A DNA stretch of 64,000 bases. Origin: Catenovulum sediminis (GTDB taxonomy: Bacteria; Pseudomonadota; Gammaproteobacteria; Enterobacterales; Alteromonadaceae). Where the stretch lies: NCBI RefSeq assembly GCF_040270295.1, contig NZ_JBELOE010000236.1. One strand, given 5' to 3'. The notes beneath the pieces are model-generated. The model ran no database searches. It saw only the letters and a program-made list of their open reading frames with translations, and was not told the DNA's origin. Shown in pieces: positions 62,405-64,000 of this stretch. Numbering within the stretch: position 1 is the first letter of the stretch; each line of letters opens with the position of its first letter. The translations under genes were made by a program, and so were the position numbers.

Positions 62405-63725
62405 AAACACAGCTTTGCAGATCCGCAGTACCTTAGTTGGCACTGCGTTTATCGCACTATTTATCATTTTGTATGTGATATATGTTGCGATCCACTTTCA
62501 TGTAGAACACGCCAAAGAGCAAAGCCATTTTTTAGTTGATTATACCGAAAGAGCTATCTCACGTATAGAAGCTAACCCCGATCGTTACTTAACCGCGCCA
62601 CATTATCCAATAGGCAGTGATGCATTGCAGCTTGTTACTTCTTATCAAACGCTAAAAAACAGCATTCCAAATTTAGGCGAAGAAGACAAACTGGTTACCA
62701 ATAAAGTTAATATCGGGATATTTGAATTTAGAGGGGTATTTTCAGTTGCCGAGTTGGTGCTGATTTACCCCGTTTTGTTTGATGAAAAAAAGTTATTTGC
62801 CTACTATCGGGTTGCACCGCAAAACGTAACTCAGCTAGACGCAAGGCTGGCTGGCAGAATGCAACCAGCGGTATTTATAGCGGCCGTTATCATCGCCATT
62901 ATGTTTATGGTGCAGCTTTATTATATTAATCATGTGAATTTAACCGTAAGAGAACTGGCAAGCTGGGCCGATAATTTATCGGCTTCTAAAAAAATAGAAC
63001 CACCGCCAAAATTAAAAATGGATGGCTTAACATCACTGGCGTATACGGTCAATAACAGTATCAATAAATTTAGCCAACTGCTTGAAAAAGAACACTCTTT
63101 TGCGCGCTTTACCAGTCACGAGTTGCGTACACAAGTCGCGGTATTGTCGACTAATATGGAAATTCTTGAAGCTATGATGCGTGATCTATCACCGGATGAA
63201 CGCAAAGTGTTGCAACGAATGGAAATAGCCGTTGCTGATATGAAGTATCAAATTGAAGCTTTATTATGGATCAGTAAAGAGAGTCAAAATCAGCTTGGAT
63301 TCAGCCAGTGCGATCTGGTTGAAATGCTTAACAAATCAATTGAAGACAATAAATCGATTATTGCTGATCGCAGCGTTAAAGTAATAGTCAGTGGCGATGA
63401 TTTACAGGTATTTACCCACCCAACACTAGTTCAAATAGTGTTTAATAACTTAGTACGTAACGCTTTTCAAAATACTCTGCAAGGGCTGGTACATATAGCG
63501 GTTGTCAGGAATGGGGTAACCATCCTGAACCAAAACAGTGTTGAAAATAAATTAGTGACTTCATCAAAAGAACCCGGATTTGGCATCGGGTTAGTACTGG
63601 TTGAAAAAATAGTACAAAAAATTAATTTAGATTATCAGGTAGAAAACCTGCACAACGGCCGCTCGGTTACTTTAACATTTACTGACGAAAATCAAGCTTC
63701 GACTCCAACGCCAACAGCAGATTAA
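62397..63725 (+). CDS. Transmembrane sensor histidine kinase, atypical catalytic boxes
   Basis: The 442-residue protein has two transmembrane helices (about 10-32 and 154-175) that flank a periplasmic sensor of about 120 residues. The phospho-acceptor is His241 in FTSHELRTQVAVLS, with Gln where most kinases have Pro. The ATPase part keeps an N box (IVFNNLVRNAFQNT) and a G2-like box (GFGIGLVLVEKI). The G1 position reads TILNQNSVEN and lacks the DxGxG motif. The domain is also short. It may be weakly active or use a variant ATP lid. It is coupled to the OmpR-type regulator. Confidence 0.88.
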   Translation: MIKNTALQIRSTLVGTAFIALFIILYVIYVAIHFHVEHAKEQSHFLVDYTERAISRIEANPDRYLTAPHYPIGSDALQLVTSYQTLKNSIPNLGEEDKLVTNKVNIGIFEFRGVFSVAELVLIYPVLFDEKKLFAYYRVAPQNVTQLDARLAGRMQPAVFIAAVIIAIMFMVQLYYINHVNLTVRELASWADNLSASKKIEPPPKLKMDGLTSLAYTVNNSINKFSQLLEKEHSFARFTSHELRTQVAVLSTNMEILEAMMRDLSPDERKVLQRMEIAVADMKYQIEALLWISKESQNQLGFSQCDLVEMLNKSIEDNKSIIADRSVKVIVSGDDLQVFTHPTLVQIVFNNLVRNAFQNTLQGLVHIAVVRNGVTILNQNSVENKLVTSSKEPGFGIGLVLVEKIVQKINLDYQVENLHNGRSVTLTFTDENQASTPTPTAD

Positions 63726-63806
63726 TTTGTTGGCTAAAAACCTTCGGCTAGCCTAGGGCGTGTTTATCTTTGTTTATAATTTGAGCTGAGAGAAAAAATG
63801 GTTTTA

Positions 63807-63982
63807 GGCAAGGCAGAAATAATGAAGTTTAGTCATCTAAATAAGTTATTTCTAACGCTGCATAAGACCATTTTGGCCTCAGCAATGGCTATTTTAACCC
63901 TTAACGGCATTAGAATTCGTTTATTTAGAATGACTAAACCCCACTCATTCTGCTTTGTTAATGATTAAAATAGCCTATTGCT
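63807..63982. repeat. Nested imperfect inverted repeat element
   Basis: The left arm 63807-63860 and right arm 63905-63959 are inverted copies of each other (about three quarters identical, one gap), sharing GTTTAGTCAT followed by CTAAATAA. A second pair, 63881-63897 and 63965-63982, shares AGCAAT and GGCTATTTTAA with one gap. The region could fold into a long structured RNA or DNA. A short open frame crosses it (63799-63966) but is probably not a gene. It may extend past the window's right edge. Confidence 0.7.
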
Positions 63983-64000
63983 CAAAAATAATACAAAGAT

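Noticed and set aside
63799..63966. Short open frame across the right-edge repeat
   Set aside because: The frame lies within an inverted repeat and has no ribosome site of quality or family resemblance, so I treat it as part of the repeat.

Overview
The window is chromosomal DNA from a moderately AT-rich gammaproteobacterium. It is most likely a marine polysaccharide-degrading member of the Alteromonadales, possibly related to Catenovulum; this is inferred from gene content, not from a search. Supporting features are the divergent minC / ycgL-ycgM-ycgN arrangement, a CysB regulator, the divergent gltA / sdhCDAB-sucABCD block, a PEP-CTERM protein, sulfatase and GH53/GH43-type enzymes, and many sensor kinases. 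No insertion sequence, prophage, CRISPR array or rRNA operon was seen. One tRNA (tRNA-Val GAC) is present.

Layout. 0-3 kb: start of minC (minus, cut by the window edge) and a divergent coupled operon of ycgL, a lytic transglycosylase, a fumarylacetoacetate-hydrolase-family gene (ycgM) and ycgN. 3-5.4 kb: an AdiA-like arginine decarboxylase with a strong terminator. 5.4-8.7 kb: a membrane-anchored coiled-coil protein and a kinase / TPR-response-regulator pair. 8.8-13.4 kb: cysB, nudL, pabB and a class I fumarase. 13.5-17.9 kb: a five-gene minus-strand string (CheW-like, Sel1, PilZ, then agmatine deiminase and N-carbamoylputrescine amidase). With the arginine decarboxylase, the last two would give a complete arginine to agmatine to N-carbamoylputrescine to putrescine route. 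18-19.5 kb: two small membrane proteins. 19.6-22.2 kb: an arsenic operon arsR-arsC-arsH-acr3 behind a near-perfect operator palindrome.

22.2-45.2 kb is a carbohydrate island and the most interesting part of the window. An AraC/PAS regulator faces a six-gene operon: Gfo/Idh oxidoreductase, cytosolic TIM-barrel isomerase, MFS permease, Tat-exported small subunit, GMC flavoprotein, and a TIM-barrel lipoprotein. I read this as an oxidative (keto-sugar) pathway that starts in the periplasm and finishes in the cytosol. Next come a carboxylesterase, a GH53 endo-galactanase with a ricin-type lectin domain, an HD-GYP response regulator with its MHYT hybrid kinase, a PEP-CTERM protein coupled to a large GH43-LamG enzyme, and a sulfatase coupled to a beta-propeller glycosidase. 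No TonB-dependent receptor is present in the island.

45.5-48.1 kb: tRNA-Val, a DUF3080-like lipoprotein and a MATE transporter. 48.2-59.8 kb: TCA-cycle block gltA (minus), then sdhCDAB and sucABCD (plus), with a SucB that carries two lipoyl domains. 59.8-61.5 kb: two genes of unknown function. 61.7-63.7 kb: an OmpR-type regulator with an atypical sensor kinase. The last 200 bases hold a nested imperfect inverted repeat that looks like a small non-coding mobile or REP-like element.
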